Below are positions 1 through 7,425 of a stretch of DNA of 64,000 bases, piece by piece. The notes under the pieces are model-generated. The model searched no databases. It saw nothing but the letters and a program-made list of their open reading frames with translations, and was not told the origin of the DNA. The stretch comes from Phycisphaerae bacterium (GTDB lineage: Bacteria; Planctomycetota; Phycisphaerae; Phycisphaerales; SM1A02): contig VGXO01000007.1 in NCBI GenBank assembly GCA_016873275.1, forward strand, positions 1 to 64,000, written 5' to 3'. Both the position numbers and the translations under genes were made by a program. Position 1 is the stretch's first letter, and the number at the start of each line of letters is the position of its first letter.

Positions 1-300
1 CTGTCCTCCACGAAGTCCCAGCACCACACGTCGTTCGGACGCGTCGCACGCCGACGATCGATCCCGTTCGCCGAAACGCCAAGACGCCGCTTTCTCCGCT
101 GTCACCGCGGCACGCGAAGACCCTCCCGGCGGCACAGGCGGTGCACCCGCTTGTGGTTCACACGCCATCCGTCCAGACGAAGGCGCCCGCACACCATCCG
201 GTAGCCGTACCGCGGATGAGCCCGCACGATCTCCTCGAACCGCCCGACGAGCGCCGACTCGTCGGGCGCGATGCGAATCACGTACCGCTGCGTCGAACGA
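1..300 (-). pseudogene. IS3-family transposase OrfB, N-terminal part, broken
   Basis: Reading the minus strand from 299 down to 1 gives recognisable OrfB sequence. It runs RSTQRYVIRIAPDESALVG, then HPRYGYRMVCGRLRLDGW, then NHKRVHRLCRREGLRVPR. An in-frame TGA interrupts it at about 103-105, after which it resumes as QRRKRRLGV and reaches NDVWCWDFVED at the start of the DDE (rve) domain. The stop sits where family members have an arginine or glutamine, so a single-base nonsense change is the simplest reading. Upstream coding is also lost to the 301-393 inversion. The gene continues beyond the window. Confidence 0.8.
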
Positions 301-673
301 TGCCCCTCGCGGCGGAGGGCGGTCGTGAACCACGTGCAGGGGCACCTCGGATGCTCGCAGCGTCGGACCTGTTCGGTGCTGGGCCAGCTTGCGGTTTTCC
401 CAGGTAGTCGTTCGCCTCCCGCAGGATCGCGATGTCGAGCTCCTTCTCCGCCACCAGACGCTTCAGCCGGGCGTTCTCGATCTCGAGCTCCTTCAGTCGC
501 CTCGCCTCCTCGCTCTTCATGCCGCCGTACTGGTTTCGCCAGCGGTTGAAGGTCGCCTCACTGACGCCCAGATGCTGCAGCACCTGAGCCACCGTCCGGC
601 CGCCTGCCAGCATCGTCTCCGCCTCGCGAAGCTTGTTGATCACCTGCTCAGGCGTGTGCCGTGTCCGTTGCAT
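278..673 (-). CDS. IS3-family transposase OrfA (tail altered by inversion)
   Basis: This is the small regulatory or DNA-binding protein of an IS3 element. Residues 1-90 match the family: RHTPEQVINKLREAE at the start, a helix-turn-helix (VAQVLQHLGVSEATFNRWRNQYGG), then a leucine-rich coiled coil ending in ILREANDYLGK at about residue 92. OrfA normally ends about there and OrfB continues by a -1 frameshift. Here the last roughly 40 residues are translated from a DNA segment that appears inverted (about 301-393), so the tail is not expected to be functional. The start is ATG at 673. No product other than the short OrfA itself is expected. Confidence 0.8.
   Translation of the reverse strand: MQRTRHTPEQVINKLREAETMLAGGRTVAQVLQHLGVSEATFNRWRNQYGGMKSEEARRLKELEIENARLKRLVAEKELDIAILREANDYLGKPQAGPAPNRSDAASIRGAPARGSRPPSAARGIVRRSGT
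301..393 (+). other. Inverted internal segment of the IS3 orfB
   Basis: On the minus strand this stretch gives no OrfB-like sequence in any frame. On the plus strand, from 301, it reads CPSRRRAVVNHVQGHLGC followed by SQRRTCSVLGQL. That is the piece normally found in IS3 OrfB between the DYLGK junction and RSTQRY. The flanks on both sides read correctly on the minus strand. A local inversion of about 93 bp therefore explains the data. The endpoints are approximate (a few bases either way). Confidence 0.7.
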
Positions 674-748
674 CGAGAGTCTCCAGGGCCCAACCGGGAC
701 CCGACGGGACTCTCGTAGCGGGTGGATCAGTTTTCGGGGGGCAGGTCG

Positions 749-1098
749 GCGGCGGCTCCACCCGCCGACGCTGGCCGCGGCGCCTGGGGGTGCCGGCCGA
801 GAGTCGGGACCGGGGTAGCGACTCCACCCGTGCGAGCGAGCAATCGCGCGATCCAGTTCCAGACCATCAGGTGCCTCCGCGAGCGATTGGCAGCGATCGG
901 CGGCTCACGCCCGGGGAATCAAGCATGCTGTCGGGGCAGCGATCGCGCAAGCTGGCTGGTGTTCGAGTGTCGCGACGAACGCCCTGGCGCGATGAGAGAG
1001 GATCAGAGATGCGGCGCGTCGAGTCCTCGGGACTTCGCGGCGGACCTCGGGCACGCCGAGGGATCGGTCCGCCTTGCCCGCTAGACTCTCGTCATGCG
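749..1098. other. Gene-free interval between IS remnant and tRNA-Pro
   Basis: About 350 bases with no convincing gene. Open frames here are short, Arg/Ser-rich and not like any family I recognise. No hairpin with a U-tract and no clear promoter stand out before the tRNA. Confidence 0.5.
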
Positions 1099-1172
<74 letters not shown>

Positions 1173-1210
1173 TTGAGGATCGACCCGGGCCGCCGCGAGG
1201 CAGCTCCCGT

Positions 1211-1330
1211 TCCGCGAGGTGCGCCTCCGCGAGGTGCGCCTCCGCGAAGTGCGCCTCCGCGAAGTGCGCCTCCGCAAGGTGCGTCTCCGCGAGTCGTGCT
1301 TCTGGGAGGTACGCTTCTGCGAGGTCCCTC
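1211..1330. repeat. Eight tandem copies of a 15-bp repeat
   Basis: Eight contiguous 15-mers start at 1211. The first two are tccgcgaggtgcgcc and later copies drift (tccgcgaagtgcgcc, tctgggaggtacgct). Because 15 is a multiple of three, both strands stay open. The plus strand reads RLREV repeats and the minus strand reads (L/F)AEAH repeats, which have the five-residue Leu/Phe periodicity of pentapeptide-repeat proteins. No intact pentapeptide gene surrounds it, so it is either a remnant or a simple repeat. Confidence 0.9.
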
Positions 1331-1338
1331 CGCCGGGG

Positions 1339-1935
1339 ATGGACCACCTCGCCGGGGACTTCCAAGTCGCCTCCACTCACGTGTTCGGGATCGCCATGGG
1401 GATCATCGCCAAGCGCTCCAAGTGGCTCGACGTCGCCTCGCGGCGCGGGAGGGTCCGCGTCGTGGAGGTCGGCGGCGGATTCCGGCGGGCGTCGTTCGTG
1501 GCGAGCCTCGCGGCGAGCCTCGCGGCGATGCTGCTCGGCGGGCTGACCTACGTCCTGCATCGCCCCGAGTCGCTCTGGATGTTCCGATGGTTCGAGGCGC
1601 TCGGTCTCGATGGCGTCGTGCAGGCGATGCGCGGCTCGTGGCTCGCCCGGTCGTGGCGTCCGCCTGCTTGGTGGATCGGCTCGGCGCCCGCGGCGCTCTG
1701 GCTCGCGAGCGGGATCCTCGCGCTCCGCGCCGCGTGGACCGGACCCTCCGATCCGGCGCGACCGATCTGGCTGCTCCTGCTGCTCGCCGCCGCCGCCGCG
1801 GGCGAGCTCGGTCAGCTCGTCGGCGTCGTGCCCGGCACCTTCGACCTCGTCGACCTCGCCGCGATGACCATCGCCGCAGCGGTCGCGCTCGCGTGGACCG
1901 GCTGCTTTCATCCCATCCTCCGGAGGAACGCATGA
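1339..1935 (+). CDS. Hypothetical integral membrane protein with VanZ-like motif
   Basis: A predicted protein of 198 residues with about four membrane segments: FVASLAASLAAMLLGGLTYV, a segment around SAPAALWLASGILAL, WLLLLLAAAAAGELGQLVG, and AAMTIAAAVALAW. The stretch ELGQLVGVVPGTFDLVDLAA resembles the conserved E...Q...FD..D pattern at the end of VanZ-like proteins, but the rest is not clearly VanZ. I chose ATG 1339; ATG 1396 (MGIIAKRSKW) is equally possible. Its TGA overlaps the next ATG (ATGA at 1932-1935), so it is probably co-transcribed with the secreted two-domain protein downstream. Function unknown. Confidence 0.55.
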   Translation: MDHLAGDFQVASTHVFGIAMGIIAKRSKWLDVASRRGRVRVVEVGGGFRRASFVASLAASLAAMLLGGLTYVLHRPESLWMFRWFEALGLDGVVQAMRGSWLARSWRPPAWWIGSAPAALWLASGILALRAAWTGPSDPARPIWLLLLLAAAAAGELGQLVGVVPGTFDLVDLAAMTIAAAVALAWTGCFHPILRRNA

Positions 1936-2939
1936 ACCTTCGTGCCCATGTCCGATCGGCGGCGGTCGCGCTCGTCCTCGGAGTCCTTGCCCTCGGCAGC
2001 ATGGACGGCTCGGAGGGAGGCGATCCGATCGCCGAGGCGGAAGGCCAGATCGAGGAGGGAGAGCTCGCGCTCGAGGAGGCACGCCTGCGGCGCGAGGTCG
2101 AGGCAGAGCTCCGAGCGGCGGACGATCGCCGCCGGCTCGAGGGCGGACGCGCCACGAGCTCGCGTCCTGCCGGCACCGACGCGGCGGACGGGGCTGCCGC
2201 GCGTCCGATGACGATCCGAACCGACCTTCCCGCGGTCCTCGCCACGCTCTCCGACGAGGGGTACACCGCCGACCAGCGCGATGCCCTGTTCGAGCGGGAC
2301 TTCGAGGATCGCTGGTTCCTCGTCGAGGGTCGGATCACGGACGTCGGAACCTGGATGGGCCGCAAGTACGTGACGATCGAGGTGGCGCCAGGGAACCTCT
2401 GCGACGTCTACCTCGACGACTCGTTCGACATCCTCTCCGTCCGCAAGGGCGGACTTGGTCGCTTCATCGGCACCTTCAGCTTCCTCGGGACCGGCGTCAT
2501 GTTCCATCGCCAGTTCGAGGAAGGTCGCGAGGCGCCCGCGGACCTCGCCGCCACCGCGAGCGGGCGACCGACCTCGCCGGAGCCTCCGCGGTCGGCGCCT
2601 CCGCAGACCGGTCCGCGCGGCGAGGTGCGGCGCATCATCGCGCAACTGTGGGATGGCTCGTTGAGCTTCGACCAGCGCGAGGCGCTCTTCGACCGCGAGC
2701 ACAAGGGGCGGACGGTCGAGATCCGCGGCCGCGTCTCCGACGTCGGCACGTGGCTCGGCGAGAAGTACGTGACGATCGACCTCGGCGGCGGGCACCTCGT
2801 CGACGTCTACCCCGGGGAGGACTTCGACCTCCTCTCGATCCGCCTCGGGGAGTCCCGCGGGTTCGTCGGTCGCTACGAGTTCCTCGGCGTCCCGGAGATG
2901 TTCCATCACCGGATCGAGTCGGCGTCGGAGACCCGCTGA
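1932..2939 (+). CDS. Secreted protein with a tandemly duplicated ~90-residue domain
   Basis: A 335-residue protein. Residues 1-24 look like a signal peptide (VRSAAVALVLGVLALGS), followed by an acidic, Arg-rich helical stretch (about 30-70) and a low-complexity linker. Two homologous domains follow at about 100-195 and 235-330. Both run L..D......DQR.ALF.R, then a RIxDVGTW.G.KYVTI core, then VDVY..xDFDxLS and a final F.G...FLG..xMFHxx. The pattern suggests a small beta-rich fold, perhaps OB-like, but I recognise no family. A strong CGGAGGA Shine-Dalgarno lies 4 nt before ATG 1932, and the start overlaps the upstream stop. No catalytic motif is visible. Confidence 0.8.
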   Translation: MNLRAHVRSAAVALVLGVLALGSMDGSEGGDPIAEAEGQIEEGELALEEARLRREVEAELRAADDRRRLEGGRATSSRPAGTDAADGAAARPMTIRTDLPAVLATLSDEGYTADQRDALFERDFEDRWFLVEGRITDVGTWMGRKYVTIEVAPGNLCDVYLDDSFDILSVRKGGLGRFIGTFSFLGTGVMFHRQFEEGREAPADLAATASGRPTSPEPPRSAPPQTGPRGEVRRIIAQLWDGSLSFDQREALFDREHKGRTVEIRGRVSDVGTWLGEKYVTIDLGGGHLVDVYPGEDFDLLSIRLGESRGFVGRYEFLGVPEMFHHRIESASETR

Positions 2940-3163
2940 GCCGAGGGCTCGCGGCGCAGACCGGCTGGCGTCGTCCTCTGGAGCCACGCGCGGCTCCGCG
3001 AGCACGGTCTACCGGCGACGGGAGATCTCATGGCTTGACGGGGCTTCCTCCCGAATCCCCGCCTCCCGCATCCCCCGCCTCTCCGCACTCGCGCCTCCCG
3101 CTCGCCCGCTCCCACCTTCCCATCGATCGAACCAACTGCCGCGGAGATCGGGACCGAGTCTTG

Positions 3164-3214
3164 AAGCCTCCTCGGCAGGTTCGTAGCGCCGGGCTGGTCG
3201 AGCCAAGGAGGCTT
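3164..3214 (+). promoter_or_regulatory. Inverted repeat that could sequester the Shine-Dalgarno
   Basis: AAGCCTCCT (3164-3172) is perfectly complementary to AGGAGGCTT (3206-3214). The right arm contains the AAGGAGG Shine-Dalgarno of the following gene (ATG 3217). In the mRNA this 9-bp stem with a 33-nt loop would hide the ribosome-binding site. That is the geometry of a translational switch or RNA thermometer. Confidence 0.55.
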
Positions 3215-3216
3215 GC

Positions 3217-4278
3217 ATGCACCAGACCTGGTTCTCCCTCGCCGCCGTGAGCGTGCTTGTTGGCTCGCTCTTCTCCATCGACCGTGCCGAGGCGCAGTCG
3301 ATGGGTCCGGACTTCGCCAAGGACTACGAGATCGTCGACCTCGGCTCGGTGCCCGGTCTTCCGCCGCCCGCGGGCGGGCTCGTGATCCGCGCCGACGAGC
3401 CCAACACGCTCTACATCGGCGGCAGCGCGAACGGGAGCGCCGGCGCGGTCTACCGCGTGGGTCTCGCCCGGGACACCCTCGGTCGCATCACGAGCTTCGG
3501 GTGCGCCGCCATCTCCTCGTTCGCCTCGGCGCCGAACATCGACGGCGGGCTCTTCTTCGGACCAGGCAACGTCCTCTTCTACACCGGCTACCCGAACAAC
3601 GTGATCGGACAGATCGCGCCCGGCGCGACGGCTCCCACCAAGATCATCGACCTCGGCTCGCTCGGCATCGCGGGCTCGACCGGATCGGCGACGGTCGTGC
3701 CCTCCGGGTTTGCCGGCGCTGGTCGCCTCAAGATCCTGTCCTACAGCGCAAGCACCTGGTACGACGCGGCACTGGTGGCGGATGGCGCCGGGACCTACGA
3801 CATCGTCGGCGTCTCGCCGGCGATCGCGATCACCGGCGGTCCCGAGGGCGTGGTCTACATCCCCGCGGGCAATCCTCAGTTCGCCACCGAGTCGATCCTC
3901 GTCGCGGAGTACCAGACCGGTCGGGTCGGCGCCTACGAGGCGAATGCGAACGGCGATCCGGTCTCCGGCACGCGCCGCGACTTCGTGACCGGGCTCGGAG
4001 GCGCGGAGGGCGCCGCGATCGATCCCGTCACGGGCGACTTCCTCTTCTCGACCTTCGGCGGCGGGAACCGCGTGGTGGTGGTGCGTGGCTTCACGATCTC
4101 GCCGACCTGCGTGGGCGACCTGAACGGGAGCGGCACGGTCGATGGCGCCGACCTCTCGATCCTCCTCAGCTCGTGGGGCGACTGCGGCAGCTGCCCGGCG
4201 GACCTGAACGGCGACTGCGTGGTCGACGGGGCGGACGTGAGCATCCTCCTTGCCTCGTGGGGACCCTGCAGTCCCTGA
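3217..4278 (+). CDS. Secreted protein with C-terminal dockerin-like repeats
   Basis: 353 residues. Residues 1-27 are a signal peptide ending RAEAQS. The body (28-295) is rich in Gly, Ser and beta-strand-like segments with recurring DLGS, GGLF and EGVVYIP turns, suggesting a beta-propeller-like exported protein. The last 55 residues contain two calcium-binding dockerin-type repeats, DLNGSGTVDGADLSILL and DLNGDCVVDGADVSILL, each followed by a tryptophan-glycine. Such tails are common in exported planctomycete proteins and probably act as an anchoring or sorting module. No cohesin is encoded in the window. The Shine-Dalgarno AAGGAGG lies 5 nt before the ATG but can pair with an upstream complement. 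Confidence 0.8.
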   Translation: MHQTWFSLAAVSVLVGSLFSIDRAEAQSMGPDFAKDYEIVDLGSVPGLPPPAGGLVIRADEPNTLYIGGSANGSAGAVYRVGLARDTLGRITSFGCAAISSFASAPNIDGGLFFGPGNVLFYTGYPNNVIGQIAPGATAPTKIIDLGSLGIAGSTGSATVVPSGFAGAGRLKILSYSASTWYDAALVADGAGTYDIVGVSPAIAITGGPEGVVYIPAGNPQFATESILVAEYQTGRVGAYEANANGDPVSGTRRDFVTGLGGAEGAAIDPVTGDFLFSTFGGGNRVVVVRGFTISPTCVGDLNGSGTVDGADLSILLSSWGDCGSCPADLNGDCVVDGADVSILLASWGPCSP

Positions 4279-4380
4279 GGTCGCGGAGCCGGAGCGTCCT
4301 GAGGCGGTCGCGGCGGGCGGACCGCGAGCACGACGTCACCGGCACGAGCGATCAGGCGTCGCCTGCGGCGATCCTCCGGC

Positions 4381-4386
4381 GATACT
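4381..4386 (+). promoter_or_regulatory. Candidate -10 element (GATACT) 6 nt from start
   Basis: GATACT ends exactly 6 nt before ATG 4393 and no Shine-Dalgarno intervenes. It is a weaker member of the TANNNT-N6-start pattern seen at other genes here, and a leaderless transcript is inferred. Confidence 0.35.
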
Positions 4387-4392
4387 GCCTCG

Positions 4393-5667
4393 ATGCACGA
4401 GTCGGAGCATCGCGAGGTCGTGATCCTCGGCGGAGGCGCGATGGGCACCGCGGCGGCGCTCGCGCTCGCGCGGCGCGGGATCGACGCGCTCCTCCTCGAG
4501 CGATGGACGATCGGGCATCGCCTCGGCAGCTCGCATGGCGGCACCCGCGTCTACCGCCTCGCCTACTTCGAGCATGCCGACTACGTGCCGCTCCTGCGGG
4601 AGGCGGTCGAGGGATTCCGCCGCGTCGAGGAGGAGTCGGGCGAGCGGCTGCTGGAGTCGTGCGGCGTCCTGATCGTGGGGGAGGATGACTCGACCCTGAT
4701 CTCCGCGTCGGCGGAGTCCGCGCGGCGGCACGGCATCCCGGTCGAGCGGCTCTCGGCGGGCGAGGTCACCGAGCGGTTCCCACAGTTCGTCGGCACGGGA
4801 GGAGGACCTGCGCAGGGACTCCTCGAGCCCGGCGCCGGCTTCGTGCGACCGGAGCTCGCGGTCAGGTCGATGGCGCGGCTCGCCCGCGCGAAGGGCGCCG
4901 AGGTGCGCGAGCGGATCGAGGTCCGCGGCTGGCGCCCGCGTCGAGATGGAATCGAGGTCGAGACGCGCGATGGTCGGATCCTCGCGGAGCGCCTCGTGCT
5001 GACGGCGGGGGCGTGGAGTCCGGGAGCGCCCGATCCCGCAGGGCTCGATCACGCAGCGCGAGATCCCGCCGTGACGCACGGGAGCTCCGCCGATCACCGC
5101 GCGGCGTCGCGGAGCGGACTCCTCTCGCCGATCGACGGAGACCCGTTCCCGATCCCGCTCGTCCCGACGCGGCAGGTGCAGGCGTGGCTCCGGGTGGACG
5201 ACCCCGCGCTCGCCTCGCCCGCGCGGCTCCCCGCGTGGCTCCTCGACCGCCGCGGGCGTCCGGCGCTCTACGGGATCCCGATCGATCCCCGCGCGGGGGA
5301 GGTCGACCTCGGTCGCGGGCTCGCGAAGATCGCCGTCCACGGCGATGGTCGCGCGGTCGATCCGGATCGGTTCGATCGCGCCGCGTCGGCGGAGGAGGTC
5401 GCCTCGCTCGAGGCGCTTGCCCGCGAGCACCTGCCGGGGCTCCGCGGTCGCGTCGCCTCGGCGGGCACGTGCCTCTACACGAACTCGCCGGATGGTCACT
5501 TCGTGATCGACCTGCACCCCGCCGACCCGCGGGTCGCGGTCGCCGCGGGCTTCTCCGGGCACGGGTTCAAGTTCGCGCCGGTCGTGGGCGAGGTGCTCGC
5601 GGACCTTGCCATGACGCGGCGGACCGCGCGACCGATCGGCTTCCTCTCGCTGCGGGCGCGAGGCTGA
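4393..5667 (+). CDS. FAD-dependent oxidoreductase, sarcosine oxidase / MTOX-like
   Basis: A 424-residue DAO-family flavoenzyme that probably oxidises an N-methyl or secondary amine to imine and H2O2 in the cytoplasm. The Rossmann dinucleotide motif GGGAMG is at residues 13-18, followed by an E..T.G...GSSHGGTR stretch typical of monomeric sarcosine oxidase and N-methyltryptophan oxidase. Near the C-terminus, GTCLYTNSPDGHFVID (Cys360) matches the region where these enzymes attach FAD covalently to cysteine, and SGHGFKFAPVVGE is the conserved C-terminal FAD contact. It is about 35 residues longer than usual because of an Ala/Asp/Ser-rich insertion near 215-245. The substrate cannot be told from sequence. 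Confidence 0.85.
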   Translation: MHESEHREVVILGGGAMGTAAALALARRGIDALLLERWTIGHRLGSSHGGTRVYRLAYFEHADYVPLLREAVEGFRRVEEESGERLLESCGVLIVGEDDSTLISASAESARRHGIPVERLSAGEVTERFPQFVGTGGGPAQGLLEPGAGFVRPELAVRSMARLARAKGAEVRERIEVRGWRPRRDGIEVETRDGRILAERLVLTAGAWSPGAPDPAGLDHAARDPAVTHGSSADHRAASRSGLLSPIDGDPFPIPLVPTRQVQAWLRVDDPALASPARLPAWLLDRRGRPALYGIPIDPRAGEVDLGRGLAKIAVHGDGRAVDPDRFDRAASAEEVASLEALAREHLPGLRGRVASAGTCLYTNSPDGHFVIDLHPADPRVAVAAGFSGHGFKFAPVVGEVLADLAMTRRTARPIGFLSLRARG

Positions 5668-5674
5668 GGGCGCG

Positions 5675-6709
5675 TCAGCGACCAGCGATCGACCGCACCG
5701 CCTCGATCGCCCGCTCGATTCCCGCGGCGTCGACGTCGAGGTGGGTGACCGCCCGCACGCGACCGTGCCCCATCGGGATCATGCGGACGCCCTGCGCGGC
5801 GAGGCGGGTGCAGAACTCCGCCGCATCGCCGGGAACCCGCAGGAAGACCATGTTGGTGCGCATGCCGCGGGGCGCCGGCTCGACCTCGATCCCGGGAAGT
5901 CCCGAGAGCCCCGCGGCGAGCCGCATCGCGTGGGCATGGTCCTCGACGAGGCGGGCGACGTGATGCTCGAGGGCATGGATCGCCGCGGCGGCGAGGAGAC
6001 CGCTCTGCCGCATCGCGCCGCCGAACATCTTGCGGAAGCGCCGCGCCCGCCCGATCAGCGCCCGGCTGCCGGCGAGCGCCGAGCCGACCGGGGCACCGAG
6101 ACCCTTCGAGAAGCAGACCGAGGCGCTGTCGGCGCTCGCGGCGAGGAACTCGCCCGGCGCGTAGCCCCGCGCGATGCAGGCATTCCAGAGCCTCGCGCCA
6201 TCGACGTGGACGTGGAGCCCGAGGTCGCGGGCGGCGGAGGCGACCGCCCGGAACTCCTCGCGCCGCCAGGCGGTGCCGCCCGCGCGGTTCACGGTGTTCT
6301 CGACGACGAGCATCCGCGAGCGCGGCGCGTGCTGGTCGCTCGGACGGACCGCCCGGCGGACGGACTCCGCGTCGAAGACTCCCGCCTCGCCCTCGAGCGG
6401 CTGCGTCATGCAGCCCGAGAGCGCCGCCGGCGCCGCGGTCTCGTAGTGAAGGACGTGCGAGTCGCGGTGGCAGATCACCTCGTCGCCCGACTCGCACGCC
6501 GAGCGAATCGCGAGCTGGTTCGCCATCGTGCCGCTCGGGACGAGGATCGCCGCCTCCATCCCAAGGATCGCCGCGACGGTGCGCTCGAGGCGCTCGACGG
6601 TCGGGTCGTCGCCGAGGACGTCGTCGCCGAGCTCCGCGGCGGCGATCGCCTGCATCATCGCGGGCGTCGGACGGGTGACGGTGTCGCTTCGGAGGTCGAT
6701 CGGTCGCAC
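5675..6709 (-). CDS. ltaE: Low-specificity L-threonine aldolase
   Basis: 344 residues. A PLP-dependent fold-type I enzyme that splits threonine or allo-threonine into glycine and acetaldehyde. The N-terminus RPIDLRSDTVTRPTPAMM is diagnostic, as is LVPSGTMANQLA around 57-67. HVDGAR (168-173) supplies the PLP-binding aspartate and SKGLGAPVGS carries the Schiff-base lysine, K202. I place the start at GTG 6709 because RPIDLRSDT begins right after it and a TACACT hexamer lies 6 nt upstream. It overlaps the 3' end of the uracil-DNA glycosylase gene by 55 nt, so its promoter lies inside that gene. The length is normal for the family. Confidence 0.93.
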   Translation of the reverse strand: MRPIDLRSDTVTRPTPAMMQAIAAAELGDDVLGDDPTVERLERTVAAILGMEAAILVPSGTMANQLAIRSACESGDEVICHRDSHVLHYETAAPAALSGCMTQPLEGEAGVFDAESVRRAVRPSDQHAPRSRMLVVENTVNRAGGTAWRREEFRAVASAARDLGLHVHVDGARLWNACIARGYAPGEFLAASADSASVCFSKGLGAPVGSALAGSRALIGRARRFRKMFGGAMRQSGLLAAAAIHALEHHVARLVEDHAHAMRLAAGLSGLPGIEVEPAPRGMRTNMVFLRVPGDAAEFCTRLAAQGVRMIPMGHGRVRAVTHLDVDAAGIERAIEAVRSIAGR

Positions 6710-7425
6710 GGCGCGAGTGTAGCGGCGGGGTCTCGCGAGCCGGCGATCGCGATCGCCCGCCGAAGCACCTCGTCGAGCATCGCGGGGACGAGCCGCCGGG
6801 TGAAGGTGTTCTGCTGGCTCGGGTGGTAGGCGCCGAGGAGGACCAGTCCTCCGAGGGCGAGCTCCGCGCCGTGGGCGAAGCGCGGGCGGGGACGCGGCAC
6901 TACTTCGCCCGTCTCGGCGAGCGCCGCGAGGAGCGCGCTCCACGCGATCCCGCCGAGGGCGACCGCGACCCGCGGCGAGAGGACCTCGAGCTCGCGGAGG
7001 AGGAACGGTCGGCAGCGGGCGAGCTCGGCGGGCGTCGGGCGGTTCGCGGGGGGCGCGCAGCGGGCGGCGGCGGTGACGTAGACGCCGCGCAGCACCAGTC
7101 CGTCGTCGCGCGAGGTCGAGGTCGCCTGGCTCGCGAGCCCGACGCGGTGGAGGCTGGCGAAGAGGAAGTCGCCCGAGCGGTCGCCGGTGAAGAGCCGTCC
7201 CGTGCGGTTCGCCCCGTGCGCGCCTGGCGCGAGCCCGACGAGGAGGATCCGCGCCTGCGGATCGCCGAAGCCCGGCACCGGGCGCGACCAGTAGGACTCC
7301 GTCGCGAAGGCGCGTCGCTTTTCCTCCCCGACCCGCTCGCGCCATCGGCGGAGCCGCGGGCAGCGATCGCAGGCGACGACCTCGCGGGCGAGGACGCGAA
7401 GCTCGCCCGCGTGGGCGTCGCTCAC
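6655..7425 (-). CDS. Uracil-DNA glycosylase, family 5 (UdgB-type)
   Basis: 256 residues. It removes uracil, and in this family often hypoxanthine, from DNA to start base-excision repair. The family-5 active-site motif GLAPGAHGANRTGR.FTGD is at 64-82, and the second motif HPSQQNTF is at 201-208. Four cysteines (C19, C22, C123, C138) are spaced as for the 4Fe-4S cluster of families 4 and 5. The GTG start at 7425 overlaps the stop of the upstream gene (GTGA), indicating translational coupling. The C-terminal 18 codons overlap the start of the threonine aldolase gene. Such repair would suit a genome with this much cytosine. Confidence 0.93.
   Translation of the reverse strand: MSDAHAGELRVLAREVVACDRCPRLRRWRERVGEEKRRAFATESYWSRPVPGFGDPQARILLVGLAPGAHGANRTGRLFTGDRSGDFLFASLHRVGLASQATSTSRDDGLVLRGVYVTAAARCAPPANRPTPAELARCRPFLLRELEVLSPRVAVALGGIAWSALLAALAETGEVVPRPRPRFAHGAELALGGLVLLGAYHPSQQNTFTRRLVPAMLDEVLRRAIAIAGSRDPAATLAPCDRSTSEATPSPVRRPR
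6716..6721 (-). promoter_or_regulatory. Candidate -10 TACACT, 6 nt from GTG start
   Basis: The minus strand reads TACACT, six bases, then GTG (6709). The spacing fits a leaderless transcript. The hexamer lies within the coding region of the upstream uracil-DNA glycosylase gene. Confidence 0.6.

Larger units (their letters stand above)
1..748 (-). mobile_element. IS3-family insertion sequence, partial and rearranged
   Basis: The left edge of the window cuts into an IS3-family element read on the minus strand. It holds an OrfA (helix-turn-helix plus leucine-zipper type) and the N-terminal half of an OrfB (DDE integrase) that runs off the window. The probable outer end lies near 720-748, where the minus strand reads ccccccgaaaactgatccacc, like the C-run and AAAACTG ends of this family. 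OrfB is damaged by an internal inverted segment and an in-frame stop, so the copy should not move on its own. The exact terminus and any target duplication cannot be fixed from the sequence alone. Confidence 0.85.
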
